This document shows, in pieces, positions 8,798-16,498 of a stretch of 64,000 bases of DNA (its first letter is position 1; each line of letters begins with the position of its first letter). The stretch is taken from NCBI RefSeq assembly GCF_016900875.1, contig NZ_JAFEUM010000002.1:310001-374000 (forward strand), in the 5' to 3' direction. The notes under the pieces are model-generated. The model had not been told where the DNA came from. It made no database searches and worked only from the letters and a program-made list of their open reading frames with translations. A program made the position numbers and the translations under genes. This DNA is from Vibrio ulleungensis (lineage in GTDB: Bacteria; Pseudomonadota; Gammaproteobacteria; Enterobacterales; Vibrionaceae).

Positions 8798-9394
8798 TCA
8801 CAATGCTCTTCTTTTCTGAACATCCGCTTGCCGCTGTTTTTTATTTCGCTTAAACCACATCGACCGCAGCACCCCATCCTTTTTCACAAAACCATGAAAC
8901 AGCGCTGCTCCAATATGTCCAATGAGTAGTAGCTTGAAGCTGCTAACAGCCGATTCATGGAGCGAACGCATCGACATGAATGTTGACTCACTGTAACCGT
9001 CAACTGAGGCGTTACTCAGGTTAAACGTCCCAAATACATTCACAGCCAATTCATGTTGCTGCGCGGTCAAAATACCAGTAACTGGAATGGCTATCATGCA
9101 CAGATACAACGCGTATTGCATGGTGAGTGCGGCCGCTCGTTGTGCACTAGGTAAAGGGTGCACCGGTCTTGGGGAGCGAATAACAAACCGTTTAGTTAGC
9201 CTTATTAGCAGTAATATGATCACTAGACTGCCTATGCTTGAGTGGCCTGTGAGCATTACTAAGCGATCGGCCTCTGTGGTTGCGCTAGCAAACCCTTGCC
9301 CGGCCAATAACATAAGTACGAACAGAAACGCCATAACCCAGTGTAACAGTCGATAGCCCAAGTCGTAGCGCGTTGATTGTTGTTTGATATCCAT
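8798..9394 (-). CDS. Cytochrome b561
   Basis: A 198-aa membrane di-haem cytochrome b561 of the bacterial CybB type. It has four hydrophobic segments, and candidate haem-ligand histidines lie in the first (LLHWVMAFLF), second (GHSSIGSLVI) and last (LLLIGHIGAALFHGF) segments. It would pass electrons between quinol and an acceptor in the cytoplasmic membrane. The ATG at 9394 with AAGGA 8 nt upstream was chosen over the longer frame. The C-terminus is highly basic (RNKKQRQADVQKRR). It is divergent from a LysR gene at 9486, which is its most likely regulator. Confidence 0.85.
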   Translation of the reverse strand: MDIKQQSTRYDLGYRLLHWVMAFLFVLMLLAGQGFASATTEADRLVMLTGHSSIGSLVIILLLIRLTKRFVIRSPRPVHPLPSAQRAAALTMQYALYLCMIAIPVTGILTAQQHELAVNVFGTFNLSNASVDGYSESTFMSMRSLHESAVSSFKLLLIGHIGAALFHGFVKKDGVLRSMWFKRNKKQRQADVQKRRAL

Positions 9395-9485
9395 AATTGT
9401 TTTCCTTGTCACTCTGTATTGCACAATTATGAATTAGCAGCCAGAATCAACAATACCAAATAAATACAACGCACTGTTTTCAAAT

Positions 9486-10391
9486 ATGAACAATGATCTA
9501 AACGAAATCCGTATTTTTGCCAAAGTCGCTCAACTGCAAAGCTTTACCAAGGCAGCGCAAGCATTAAACATTGAAAAGTCCACTGCCAGTAGCAAGGTGA
9601 AGCAGTTAGAAAATAGATTGAACATCCGCCTTTTACAGCGCACAACACGTTCGGTGCTGCTGACTCCTGCTGGCGAACAATATCTGGACTATTGTTTGGA
9701 TGCGCTCAATGCGTTAAACCAAGCAGACAACTACATTGCTGAGCTGAATCAAGTACCTTCTGGCTACTTAAAAGTAGCGGTACCCCATAATTTTTTGGAT
9801 GTGGTCATCGACTCGGTGATCACCCCATTTTTAAATGCTTACCCACAAGTAAGCTTGGAGATCATTCAAACCGATAACGATATTGACTTAATAGAAGAAG
9901 GGTGTGATCTCGCCGTACGCTTTGAGTTTAACGATATTGCAGACAGTTCATTGGTGTATCGAAAACTGTTCGACACCCAATGGATTGCTGTTGCGACACC
10001 CGAGTTTATGAATACCCACGGCTACCCAAAATCGATCGCTGAAATATCCGCGTTACCTAGCGTGGGTGTAGTGGGGGCTCACACCTCACGAACTCATAAA
10101 GGTAATCAACAGTTGTACTGGCAAGGCACCAAGGTCCCACTGACTCATCGCTTAATCACCAATAATGCCCGTGCAACCATCGAGGCGATCAAAGCCGATA
10201 TTGGCTTTGGTGTGATGCCAAAAGGCATGGTGAGAAATGAACTAGAAAATGGAACGCTCGTACAGGTAAGCCCAAAGCTGAATATCGAACACTCAAGCAT
10301 GTATGTCGTCTATCCCAGTCGTATTGGACAACCGGCGAAAGCGAAGGCGATGCTAGAGGCGCTGCTAGAATGGGCTAAACAGAGGCAATAA
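9486..10391 (+). CDS. LysR-family transcriptional regulator
   Basis: A 301-aa LTTR. The N-terminal winged HTH (about 1-60) shows FAKVAQLQSFTKAAQALNI and the family hallmark RLLQRTTRSVLLTPAGE of the CrgA/DsdC-like group. The effector-binding domain follows (residues 90-295). It is divergent from cytochrome b561 with 91 bp between the two starts, the usual arrangement for an LTTR and its target. No effector can be named. Confidence 0.88.
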   Translation: MNNDLNEIRIFAKVAQLQSFTKAAQALNIEKSTASSKVKQLENRLNIRLLQRTTRSVLLTPAGEQYLDYCLDALNALNQADNYIAELNQVPSGYLKVAVPHNFLDVVIDSVITPFLNAYPQVSLEIIQTDNDIDLIEEGCDLAVRFEFNDIADSSLVYRKLFDTQWIAVATPEFMNTHGYPKSIAEISALPSVGVVGAHTSRTHKGNQQLYWQGTKVPLTHRLITNNARATIEAIKADIGFGVMPKGMVRNELENGTLVQVSPKLNIEHSSMYVVYPSRIGQPAKAKAMLEALLEWAKQRQ

Positions 10392-10442
10392 TGGAGAACA
10401 CTAATTATGCCAACCCCACGCGATATTAATTGAACAAAACCA

Positions 10443-10631
10443 ATGTTTAACCTTTTCGAGCGAGAGTATCAAACCTTATGCTATTTAGCGCAAGGTCTAT
10501 CTGGAAAGCGAGTTTCGCAACGTATGGAGGTGAGTTACGAAACGACTCGCAAATACATTAAAGTATTGCTGCGAAAGACAAACACCCACTCGCAGCAGGA
10601 GCTGTTATCCCTGCTGCTTGCGTATTCGTGA
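10443..10631 (+). CDS. Orphan LuxR/GerE-type helix-turn-helix domain protein
   Basis: Only 62 residues, corresponding almost exactly to a LuxR C-terminal DNA-binding domain. FEREYQTLCYLAQGLSGKRV matches the scaffold helices, and VSYETTRKYIKVLLRKTN matches the recognition helix. There is no receiver or autoinducer domain, and an in-frame TGA lies four codons upstream, so the ATG at 10443 is the only ATG available. No clear ribosome site precedes it. It may be a genuine stand-alone regulator or the surviving C-terminus of a decayed regulator. The convergent secreted-protein gene starts at the next base. Confidence 0.55.
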   Translation: MFNLFEREYQTLCYLAQGLSGKRVSQRMEVSYETTRKYIKVLLRKTNTHSQQELLSLLLAYS

Positions 10632-11156
10632 TCAGTTATTCATCATTTGCTCTATTTCAGTGAGATAAGGCGCAATAGCTTCACGGTCGGAGTCGGTGGT
10701 TTGTTTGGCGTATTCGAGTAACGAAGTAATGGCCGCTTGGCCAGCTTCAATATTTTCCTTCATCGCCTCGTTTGCGTATTCACTCTCAAGCATGGCGGCT
10801 GATTGCGCAAGACCTTCCTCCATTTGAGCGACCATCTCGGGGCTCATCGCCGCACCAAATATTTCGAAACTGGTCTCTTTGAGTTCGGTTATGCTATCGA
10901 AGCCATACCCACTAATCATTTTTGAAAACTCAGGATAAAATGACTCTTTTTTGAGCATTGCCTCTGCTTCTTCGTCGCTCAATCCTTGAACTTTAGAATC
11001 AAATTGCTCGAGAATGTCGCCGTTATCACTGGACCACTGCTCAATTGCCGGTATCGCTGCCATCCAATTTTCAACTTTAGTGGCCGTTAGCGCAGCAAAG
11101 CTGGAAAAACTGACTAACAACGAGATGATTGTGACTACGTATTTTAGGGCTCTCAT
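10632..11156 (-). CDS. Secreted or periplasmic protein of unknown function
   Basis: A 174-aa protein with a clear signal peptide: MRALKYV, then a hydrophobic run ending SFSSFAA, with predicted cleavage near ALTAT. The mature part is acidic, helical and rich in Glu, Ala and Met, with no Cys and no recognised motif. The ATG at 11156 is preceded by AAGGAAA about 8 nt upstream; the longer frame would place the signal peptide internally. Gene neighbours give no functional hint. Confidence 0.7.
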   Translation of the reverse strand: MRALKYVVTIISLLVSFSSFAALTATKVENWMAAIPAIEQWSSDNGDILEQFDSKVQGLSDEEAEAMLKKESFYPEFSKMISGYGFDSITELKETSFEIFGAAMSPEMVAQMEEGLAQSAAMLESEYANEAMKENIEAGQAAITSLLEYAKQTTDSDREAIAPYLTEIEQMMNN

Positions 11157-11329
11157 GACGACTTTCCTTTTCCCAAGTGTAAACATTTCAAGATAGTCAA
11201 AATTAACGTATTTAACGGCTAGATACAGTAATTCATAGCCGCTATTGCGGAAATTTCCTAAAAGTGACACTCACAATCCACATCACTAAGCCAAGCGATG
11301 AACCACTTTAGATCAGCGGACAAGCATAA

Positions 11330-12628
11330 TCACTGGTGAGCATATGATTCCACGAGGAGCAGCAGTGATTGCACTGCCTTCATAGTATCGTGCTGAGTTA
11401 CCGATTCGGCTGGGTGATGGCTCACTCCCCCTTCGCAACGCATAAAGATCATTGAAACCGGCATTCTATCGGCCAATATCATTGCGTCGTGCCCTGCCCC
11501 AGACACTAAGCAAGTCGATGACTCACCTAACTGTTCCATTATTGTGAGCACGCGCTTCATCATAAGAGGATCGCAAGCTACAGCACTTGCGTTGTGGGTT
11601 TGAAGCCATTTTAAACGGCCATTGGGCATCTCAGAGCACAGCTGCTCTAAATCCTGTTGTAGTGATTCGATGACCGCATCTCGAGCCGCATCGCTGCTAC
11701 TTCGAATATCCAAGCTTAACACCACACTACCAGGAATAACATTTACCCCTCCTGGCATCACCTGCATTTTACCCACCGTGGCCACTACAGGATGGTCGCT
11801 GTGAGCGGTTTGCATTGCTCGTTGGTACACCGACTCGACCCATCGACTAGCGCACACTAGCGCATCGCTTCTCAATGCCATAGGGACTGTTCCTGCGTGC
11901 CCAGCATGGCCATGAATTTCAATGTCAAAGCGTCTCGCGCCAGCAATCGAAGACACCGCCGCCAACGACAAATCTTTCTCTTCGAGCACAGGCCCCTGTT
12001 CAATATGCAGTTCTACATAGCCAAGTACTTCATTGCTGTCGACGTGGGCACGAGAGACTTTAGACGCATCGAGTCCAAACTCGTGCATCGCTTGGGCAAG
12101 GCTTACACCGTCAGCATCGGTAAGCTCTCGCCAAGCAGGGTTCCACTTACCAGCGATGGCTGAGCTTCCCAGTAACGTACACCCAAAGCGGGTGCCTTCT
12201 TCGTCCCCAAAACCAACAACATCGATATGATAGTCAAACTGCGATTGTTGCTTGGACAACTGCTGTAAAATGACCAACCCAAGCACCACGCCCAATACCC
12301 CATCGTACTTTCCTGCATTGGGAACGCTGTCGGTATGAGAGCCTATAATGAGACGTTTGGCATTAGTATTAGCACTTGGCAATCTAAGCCATTGATTGCC
12401 CGCTGCGTCTTGCCAGCTACTGAGTTGATACTCACTTGCCCACTCAACCAGTGTTTGGTTAGCCTGTTGATGCTCTTTGGTGAGGTATCGACGGTCGACT
12501 TGGCCTGGCGTCTGAGTTAACAAAGCCAACTGCTCACAGTAATCTAATGCTCGCGCGGCCAATTCGTTAGTCATTGAGCTGTTAGCGTCTGCAGTGATTG
12601 AGTCTAGAGAAGTTAACGTTTCGTTCAT
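11330..12628 (-). CDS. allC: Allantoate amidohydrolase-type M20 hydrolase (AllC-like)
   Basis: A 432-aa member of the M20 hydantoinase/carbamoylase family, which includes AllC. In purine catabolism AllC hydrolyses allantoate to ureidoglycine, CO2 and ammonia. Metal-ligand motifs are GSHTDSVPNAGKYDG, GDEEGTRFG, ELHIEQGP and the late His of GGVSHHPAES. The dimerisation lid lies about residues 225-340. The ATG directly abuts the pucG stop codon (TAAATG), and its ribosome site GAGGAGG lies inside the end of pucG, so the two are translationally coupled. It is the last gene of the leftward operon. Sequence alone cannot exclude beta-ureidopropionase-type activity, but the context strongly favours allantoate. 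Confidence 0.87.
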   Translation of the reverse strand: MNETLTSLDSITADANSSMTNELAARALDYCEQLALLTQTPGQVDRRYLTKEHQQANQTLVEWASEYQLSSWQDAAGNQWLRLPSANTNAKRLIIGSHTDSVPNAGKYDGVLGVVLGLVILQQLSKQQSQFDYHIDVVGFGDEEGTRFGCTLLGSSAIAGKWNPAWRELTDADGVSLAQAMHEFGLDASKVSRAHVDSNEVLGYVELHIEQGPVLEEKDLSLAAVSSIAGARRFDIEIHGHAGHAGTVPMALRSDALVCASRWVESVYQRAMQTAHSDHPVVATVGKMQVMPGGVNVIPGSVVLSLDIRSSSDAARDAVIESLQQDLEQLCSEMPNGRLKWLQTHNASAVACDPLMMKRVLTIMEQLGESSTCLVSGAGHDAMILADRMPVSMIFMRCEGGVSHHPAESVTQHDTMKAVQSLLLLVESYAHQ

Positions 12629-13912
12629 TTAACCCTCCTCAGTAGCAGTAGCCTGTGATGTGTGGTTCACACCATCAACAGCATGTCGTGAACAAGAAAA
12701 CTCTGCAAGAGCACTCGGATACGCCGCCCCTTGATTTACGGGAACCCCAGCCTGCGTTAACAACGCTTCCAAAGCGACCAATGTAGTGAGTACAGTATCT
12801 AAGCGAGCATTGTACCCCATTGTGCCAATGCGCCAGATTTTGCCGTGCAGAGGTCCAAACGAGGTGCCTATTTCAATATTAAACTGAGTAAGCATCGCGA
12901 CTCTCAAAGCCTCACCATCAATGCCACTAGGGATAACAACACCAACTACATTGTTCATTTTATGGCTTTGGTCGCCAAACAGCGTTAACCCCATCGAAGT
13001 GAGCCCTGCGCTCATCGCCGCGCCAGCACGTTGGTGACGCTCAATAACCTTAGATAAGCCCTCTTGCAAGTTAAGCTGCGCGCACTCGCGCGCCGCATAC
13101 AACATACTGCTAGCTTCTGTATGGTGGTTAAGCCTTTCGCTTCCCCAATAGTCCAACACCATACCAATATCAAAATAGTTAGACGCTATTCGACTGTTAC
13201 TGCCACTAATATGATCATCGGTACGGATCCCTTCTTCAATGTGTTTACGTGAGCGAATTAGAGAGACGGCTTTTTCACTTAATGTAATGGGCGCCGAGCC
13301 CGAAGGACCGCCCAAACACTTTTGAAGACCGGCGGAAACAGCATCCAGTCCCCACTCGTCGCTTTTGAGCTCATTTCCTACGATGGACGCCGTTACATCA
13401 GAGTAAAATAACACTCCGTGTCGGTGACAGATCTCGCCAACTTCGGCAAGCGGTTGCAACATTGTGGTCGATGTATCACCTTGAACCAGTGCCAATAATT
13501 TCGGCCGGTGGGTCTTAATGGCAGATTCGATGGTGGACTCCGGTACAACCGTTCCCCAAGGCACCTCAAAGGCAATAACCTGTGCACCAGCGCGTTCCGC
13601 GATCTCTTTTAATAGATGGCCAAATCGACCAAATATCGGCACCAATACTTTGTCACCAGGTTCAATCAAAGAGACTAATACTGCCTCGATACCGGCACGC
13701 GCTGTACCATCAATAAGAACCGTCGCTTCGTTATTGGTTTGAAAAATGCCTCGATACAGCGCCATAGTCTGGTTCATGTAATCGGTCATCTGAGGGTCAA
13801 ATTGGCCAATGAGCTGATTACTCATGGCTTGCAATACTCTTGGGTATGCGTTTATCGGCCCTGGCCCCATTAACAAACGCGGCGCAGGCGATAAACGTTC
13901 AAACATGTCCAT
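12629..13912 (-). CDS. pucG: (S)-ureidoglycine-glyoxylate aminotransferase (PucG-like)
   Basis: A 427-aa class V PLP aminotransferase of the alanine-glyoxylate/PucG group. MGPGPINAYPRVLQAM is the family N-terminus, VQGDTSTTMLQPL includes active-site residues, and the PLP lysine is in VSAGLQKCLGGPSG. PucG and HpxJ transfer the amino group of ureidoglycine to glyoxylate, giving oxalurate and glycine. The position directly upstream of and coupled to allC supports that substrate over alanine or serine. AAGGA lies 8 nt before the ATG. It is separated from tauE by a 96-bp gap containing repeats, so internal regulation is possible. Confidence 0.85.
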   Translation of the reverse strand: MDMFERLSPAPRLLMGPGPINAYPRVLQAMSNQLIGQFDPQMTDYMNQTMALYRGIFQTNNEATVLIDGTARAGIEAVLVSLIEPGDKVLVPIFGRFGHLLKEIAERAGAQVIAFEVPWGTVVPESTIESAIKTHRPKLLALVQGDTSTTMLQPLAEVGEICHRHGVLFYSDVTASIVGNELKSDEWGLDAVSAGLQKCLGGPSGSAPITLSEKAVSLIRSRKHIEEGIRTDDHISGSNSRIASNYFDIGMVLDYWGSERLNHHTEASSMLYAARECAQLNLQEGLSKVIERHQRAGAAMSAGLTSMGLTLFGDQSHKMNNVVGVVIPSGIDGEALRVAMLTQFNIEIGTSFGPLHGKIWRIGTMGYNARLDTVLTTLVALEALLTQAGVPVNQGAAYPSALAEFSCSRHAVDGVNHTSQATATEEG

Positions 13913-13951
13913 ATGTTATTTCCTTATTGTTCTTCTAATCGTTTTTACTTG

Positions 13952-13996
13952 GGTGCACGAGTGCACCTGTTTATCTGGTCATCTGGTCATCTGGTC
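13952..13996 (-). promoter_or_regulatory. Repeat-rich gap upstream of pucG: inverted repeat plus three TGACCA half-sites
   Basis: Between tauE and pucG lies a perfect inverted repeat GGTGCAC-GA-GTGCACC (13952-13967), and next to it three tandem copies of an 8-bp unit (ATCTGGTC on the plus strand, 13973-13996). Read on the coding strand these are TGACCA steps, the half-site of the RutR-like palindromes found elsewhere in this locus, but here in direct orientation with 8-bp spacing. No sigma-54 GG-N10-GC element accompanies them. They may bind the local TetR regulator or be a slippage product. Confidence 0.4.
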
Positions 13997-14008
13997 AAAT
14001 AAGAATGG

Positions 14009-14827
14009 CTATAAGACTTGGATTAGCATTCGGATGCCAGTAAAGGCCAACGTCACCGCAAACACCTTTTTGAGCATCACGCTGTCGAGTGCTTTGCCTA
14101 TTCGAGCGCCCACTGGGGAAAACACCACCGTTAACGGCACGATACAGGCAAAGCCTAACCAGTTGACTAACCCGACGTTGCCAAAGGGGGCATCATCAGG
14201 CGTTGTGCCTACTAACAGCATGGTGATCACACCCGGCAGTGCAATTAGAAGCCCTACGGCTGCTGCGCTGCCTACTGCGCGGTGCGCTGGAAAGTTGCAA
14301 GCAGTGAGTGTCGGTACGGTTAACGTACCACCACCAATGCCCACCATGGAGCTAAGCCATCCGATGACAGTGCCCATTACACCTTGTCCCGCCTTAGCGG
14401 GAAGTTGCTTTGACAAGGGTGCTGCATTGGCACGAAACAGCATGTTTACTGCCGAAACCGTCGCAACTACACCAAACAATCCGGTCAACCATGGACCACC
14501 AATTTTAGCGACCATTAAGCTGCCGCAGATCACCCCTCCGGTGACGAACGGCGCCCACCAACGAATCAGGTCCCAGTCAACATTGCCATTTTTATGGTGC
14601 GAACGTATAGAGCTGATAGAGGTTGGTACAATGGTGGCTAGCGACGTGGCAGTCGCAATTAACATCGCTGAAACAGGAGACACATCAAACCCTTGGAACA
14701 AAAAGTACAGCACCGGCACAATAACAATGCCACCGCCGACACCCAGTAAGCCCGCTAAAATTCCTGCGACAATACCCGTCGCGACCAGTGCAAAAAACAC
14801 CGGTAAAAGTAGTGTAAGTTGTTCCAT
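14009..14827 (-). CDS. TauE/SafE family (UPF0721) membrane permease
   Basis: A 272-aa integral membrane protein with about eight hydrophobic segments in two similar halves. GLLGVGGGIVIVPVLYF in the first half and SSMVGIGGGTLTVPTL in the second are the paired TauE/SafE signatures. The family exports or imports small organic or sulfur anions such as sulfite, sulfoacetate and other carboxylates. It begins 3 bp after the stop codon of the gamma-glutamyltransferase-like gene, deep in the allantoin operon. That points to a pathway metabolite, perhaps oxalate or another small acid, but this is inference. Confidence 0.85.
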   Translation of the reverse strand: MEQLTLLLPVFFALVATGIVAGILAGLLGVGGGIVIVPVLYFLFQGFDVSPVSAMLIATATSLATIVPTSISSIRSHHKNGNVDWDLIRWWAPFVTGGVICGSLMVAKIGGPWLTGLFGVVATVSAVNMLFRANAAPLSKQLPAKAGQGVMGTVIGWLSSMVGIGGGTLTVPTLTACNFPAHRAVGSAAAVGLLIALPGVITMLLVGTTPDDAPFGNVGLVNWLGFACIVPLTVVFSPVGARIGKALDSVMLKKVFAVTLAFTGIRMLIQVL

Positions 14828-14830
14828 GAA

Positions 14831-16456
14831 TTATGAATTACCTTGTAATAATTGACTGACGAGGATCCCAGCACCATCGCTGCGTGGGTCACTCGAACAT
14901 CGTGTGACGGTGTCACTTACGTGAATCGCTCCGGCATGACCAAAAAACTCAGCCAATGCTGGCGCAGCAACCGCATCATGACCTCTGTTAATCAGATGAG
15001 TCCCATAGAGGTCAAAAAGTGGCTGCTCCAATTTAAGATTATCTTCCGATTTGCCCCATGTTTTGCCTAACAACCATCTTGGAGCGCTAATGGCCTCTTC
15101 TAATGGTTGGCCTTGCACGAGATGTCGCCAAATAATGGCCGCTTGAGTTTGCGGTTGCCCCTCACCACCCATAGTGCCATAAATTAAACGAGAGCCATCG
15201 TTAAGCAATGCCATAGGAGGATTAAGAGTATGCATCGGTTGCTTGTTTGGTGCTATAGCGTTAGGGTGTGTTTGGTCAACATTAAAGCCTAGTGAACGAT
15301 TATTCCACACCACTCCAGTCGCTGGATTAACCAAACCACTGCCAAACTCCCAGTAGATGCTTTGAATATAACTCACTGCGAGCCCTTCACTGTCAACGAC
15401 ACCCATCCACACGGTATCGCCAATGGGGCCCGGTGATGGCCAAGGTGCGGCTTTGTCAGTAATACTCGTGAGCTGTCCATTTAAAACAGCGTCGCTCAAT
15501 TGCTGATGCTGCATTTCCCGGCACGCATCACTATCCGCCAAGTGCTGGTTACGCCAATCAAATGCCTGCTTAACGGATTCGATAAGTAGATGCAGCAGTT
15601 CTTCCTCACCGGTTGCACTTTGAGAATGGCTTTGTGAGACTGATTTGGCGCTAATGTACTTGTCCAACAACGCAACGATCGACAGTGATGCACTGCCTTG
15701 TGTGGGCGCAGCCAAATTAAAAAACGCCCCCCATTGAGTCGATATGGACAATGGAGTTTGCCACGCTGCGCGAGTATCACAGAGATCTTGAAAACGGATT
15801 GGACTGCCCTGCTCTTTCAGAAAGTGGGCATTCTCTTTGGCAAGCTCGCCATCTAGCCAGCTTTGCAATCCATCGCTTGCTAAGCGACGATAAGTCTGGG
15901 CAAGTGCCGGCAAGCAAAGCTTCTCTCCCACGCTTGGCACCACGCCATTGGGCATAAACACCTGCGTAAAGTTGCTGCTTGGGTAGTCAGTATGCAGCTT
16001 CTCAATGCCTGCCTTTAAGGTCTCCGTTACTTCAAAACCAGATTCAGCCAACAAGATCGCCGGTTCAAATATTTTGTCCAGACTAAGCGAGCCTTTAAAA
16101 CGCTGTAACGCCTCTTTCCAACCCGATACCGCGCCGGCTGTGGTCAAGGCAATTTTGGGGCCGCGTAAATGCGCGCCAAACTCGCATTGACCAAGTTCCA
16201 GCGCACTTTTGCCCGCGGCATTAAGTGCTATCGGCGCCTCGCCCGGTTTATGGATCATCCAAAAGCCGTCACCACCTAAACTGGTCATGTGCGGGTACAC
16301 CACTGTCAGCGCGCTCGCCATAGCAACACACGCCTCTATCGCATTACCGCCTTGTTGCAGAATGCGTTCACCTGCAGCAGCTGCACTTTTATGAGGGGCA
16401 GTTACAGCGGCGTGATATTGGGTGTCATTGTCCGTTTTGTTGCGGCTTAGCTGCAT
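14831..16456 (-). CDS. Gamma-glutamyltransferase-family protein, candidate oxamate amidohydrolase (HpxW-like)
   Basis: A 541-aa Ntn-hydrolase proenzyme of the gamma-glutamyltransferase family. Autocleavage would occur before the Thr of GPIGDTVWMGVVDSEG, which becomes the N-terminal nucleophile of the small subunit. GTMGGEGQPQTQAAIIWR is the typical glycine-rich motif of the small subunit. There is no signal peptide, so it is cytosolic, unlike periplasmic glutathione-degrading enzymes. HpxW of Klebsiella is a family member that hydrolyses oxamate to oxalate and ammonia in urate catabolism. Its place between the allantoinase fusion and tauE/pucG makes that role attractive. The ATG at 16456 was chosen over the GTG two codons upstream because of AGGAG spacing. 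Confidence 0.78.
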   Translation of the reverse strand: MQLSRNKTDNDTQYHAAVTAPHKSAAAAGERILQQGGNAIEACVAMASALTVVYPHMTSLGGDGFWMIHKPGEAPIALNAAGKSALELGQCEFGAHLRGPKIALTTAGAVSGWKEALQRFKGSLSLDKIFEPAILLAESGFEVTETLKAGIEKLHTDYPSSNFTQVFMPNGVVPSVGEKLCLPALAQTYRRLASDGLQSWLDGELAKENAHFLKEQGSPIRFQDLCDTRAAWQTPLSISTQWGAFFNLAAPTQGSASLSIVALLDKYISAKSVSQSHSQSATGEEELLHLLIESVKQAFDWRNQHLADSDACREMQHQQLSDAVLNGQLTSITDKAAPWPSPGPIGDTVWMGVVDSEGLAVSYIQSIYWEFGSGLVNPATGVVWNNRSLGFNVDQTHPNAIAPNKQPMHTLNPPMALLNDGSRLIYGTMGGEGQPQTQAAIIWRHLVQGQPLEEAISAPRWLLGKTWGKSEDNLKLEQPLFDLYGTHLINRGHDAVAAPALAEFFGHAGAIHVSDTVTRCSSDPRSDGAGILVSQLLQGNS

Positions 16457-16498
16457 ACTCACTCCTTTGATTTGATTAAAAAAAGCCCAATTATTGTA

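Noticed and set aside
13952..13967. Terminator for the tauE gene
   Set aside because: The 7-bp dyad has no T-run on the coding strand and lies close to the pucG start, so an operator is more likely.
13824..14855. 343-codon plus-strand open frame
   Set aside because: It lies antisense to tauE and the start of pucG. Its translation (many Pro, Thr, Asn runs) has no family features, while the minus-strand proteins are complete and well recognised.
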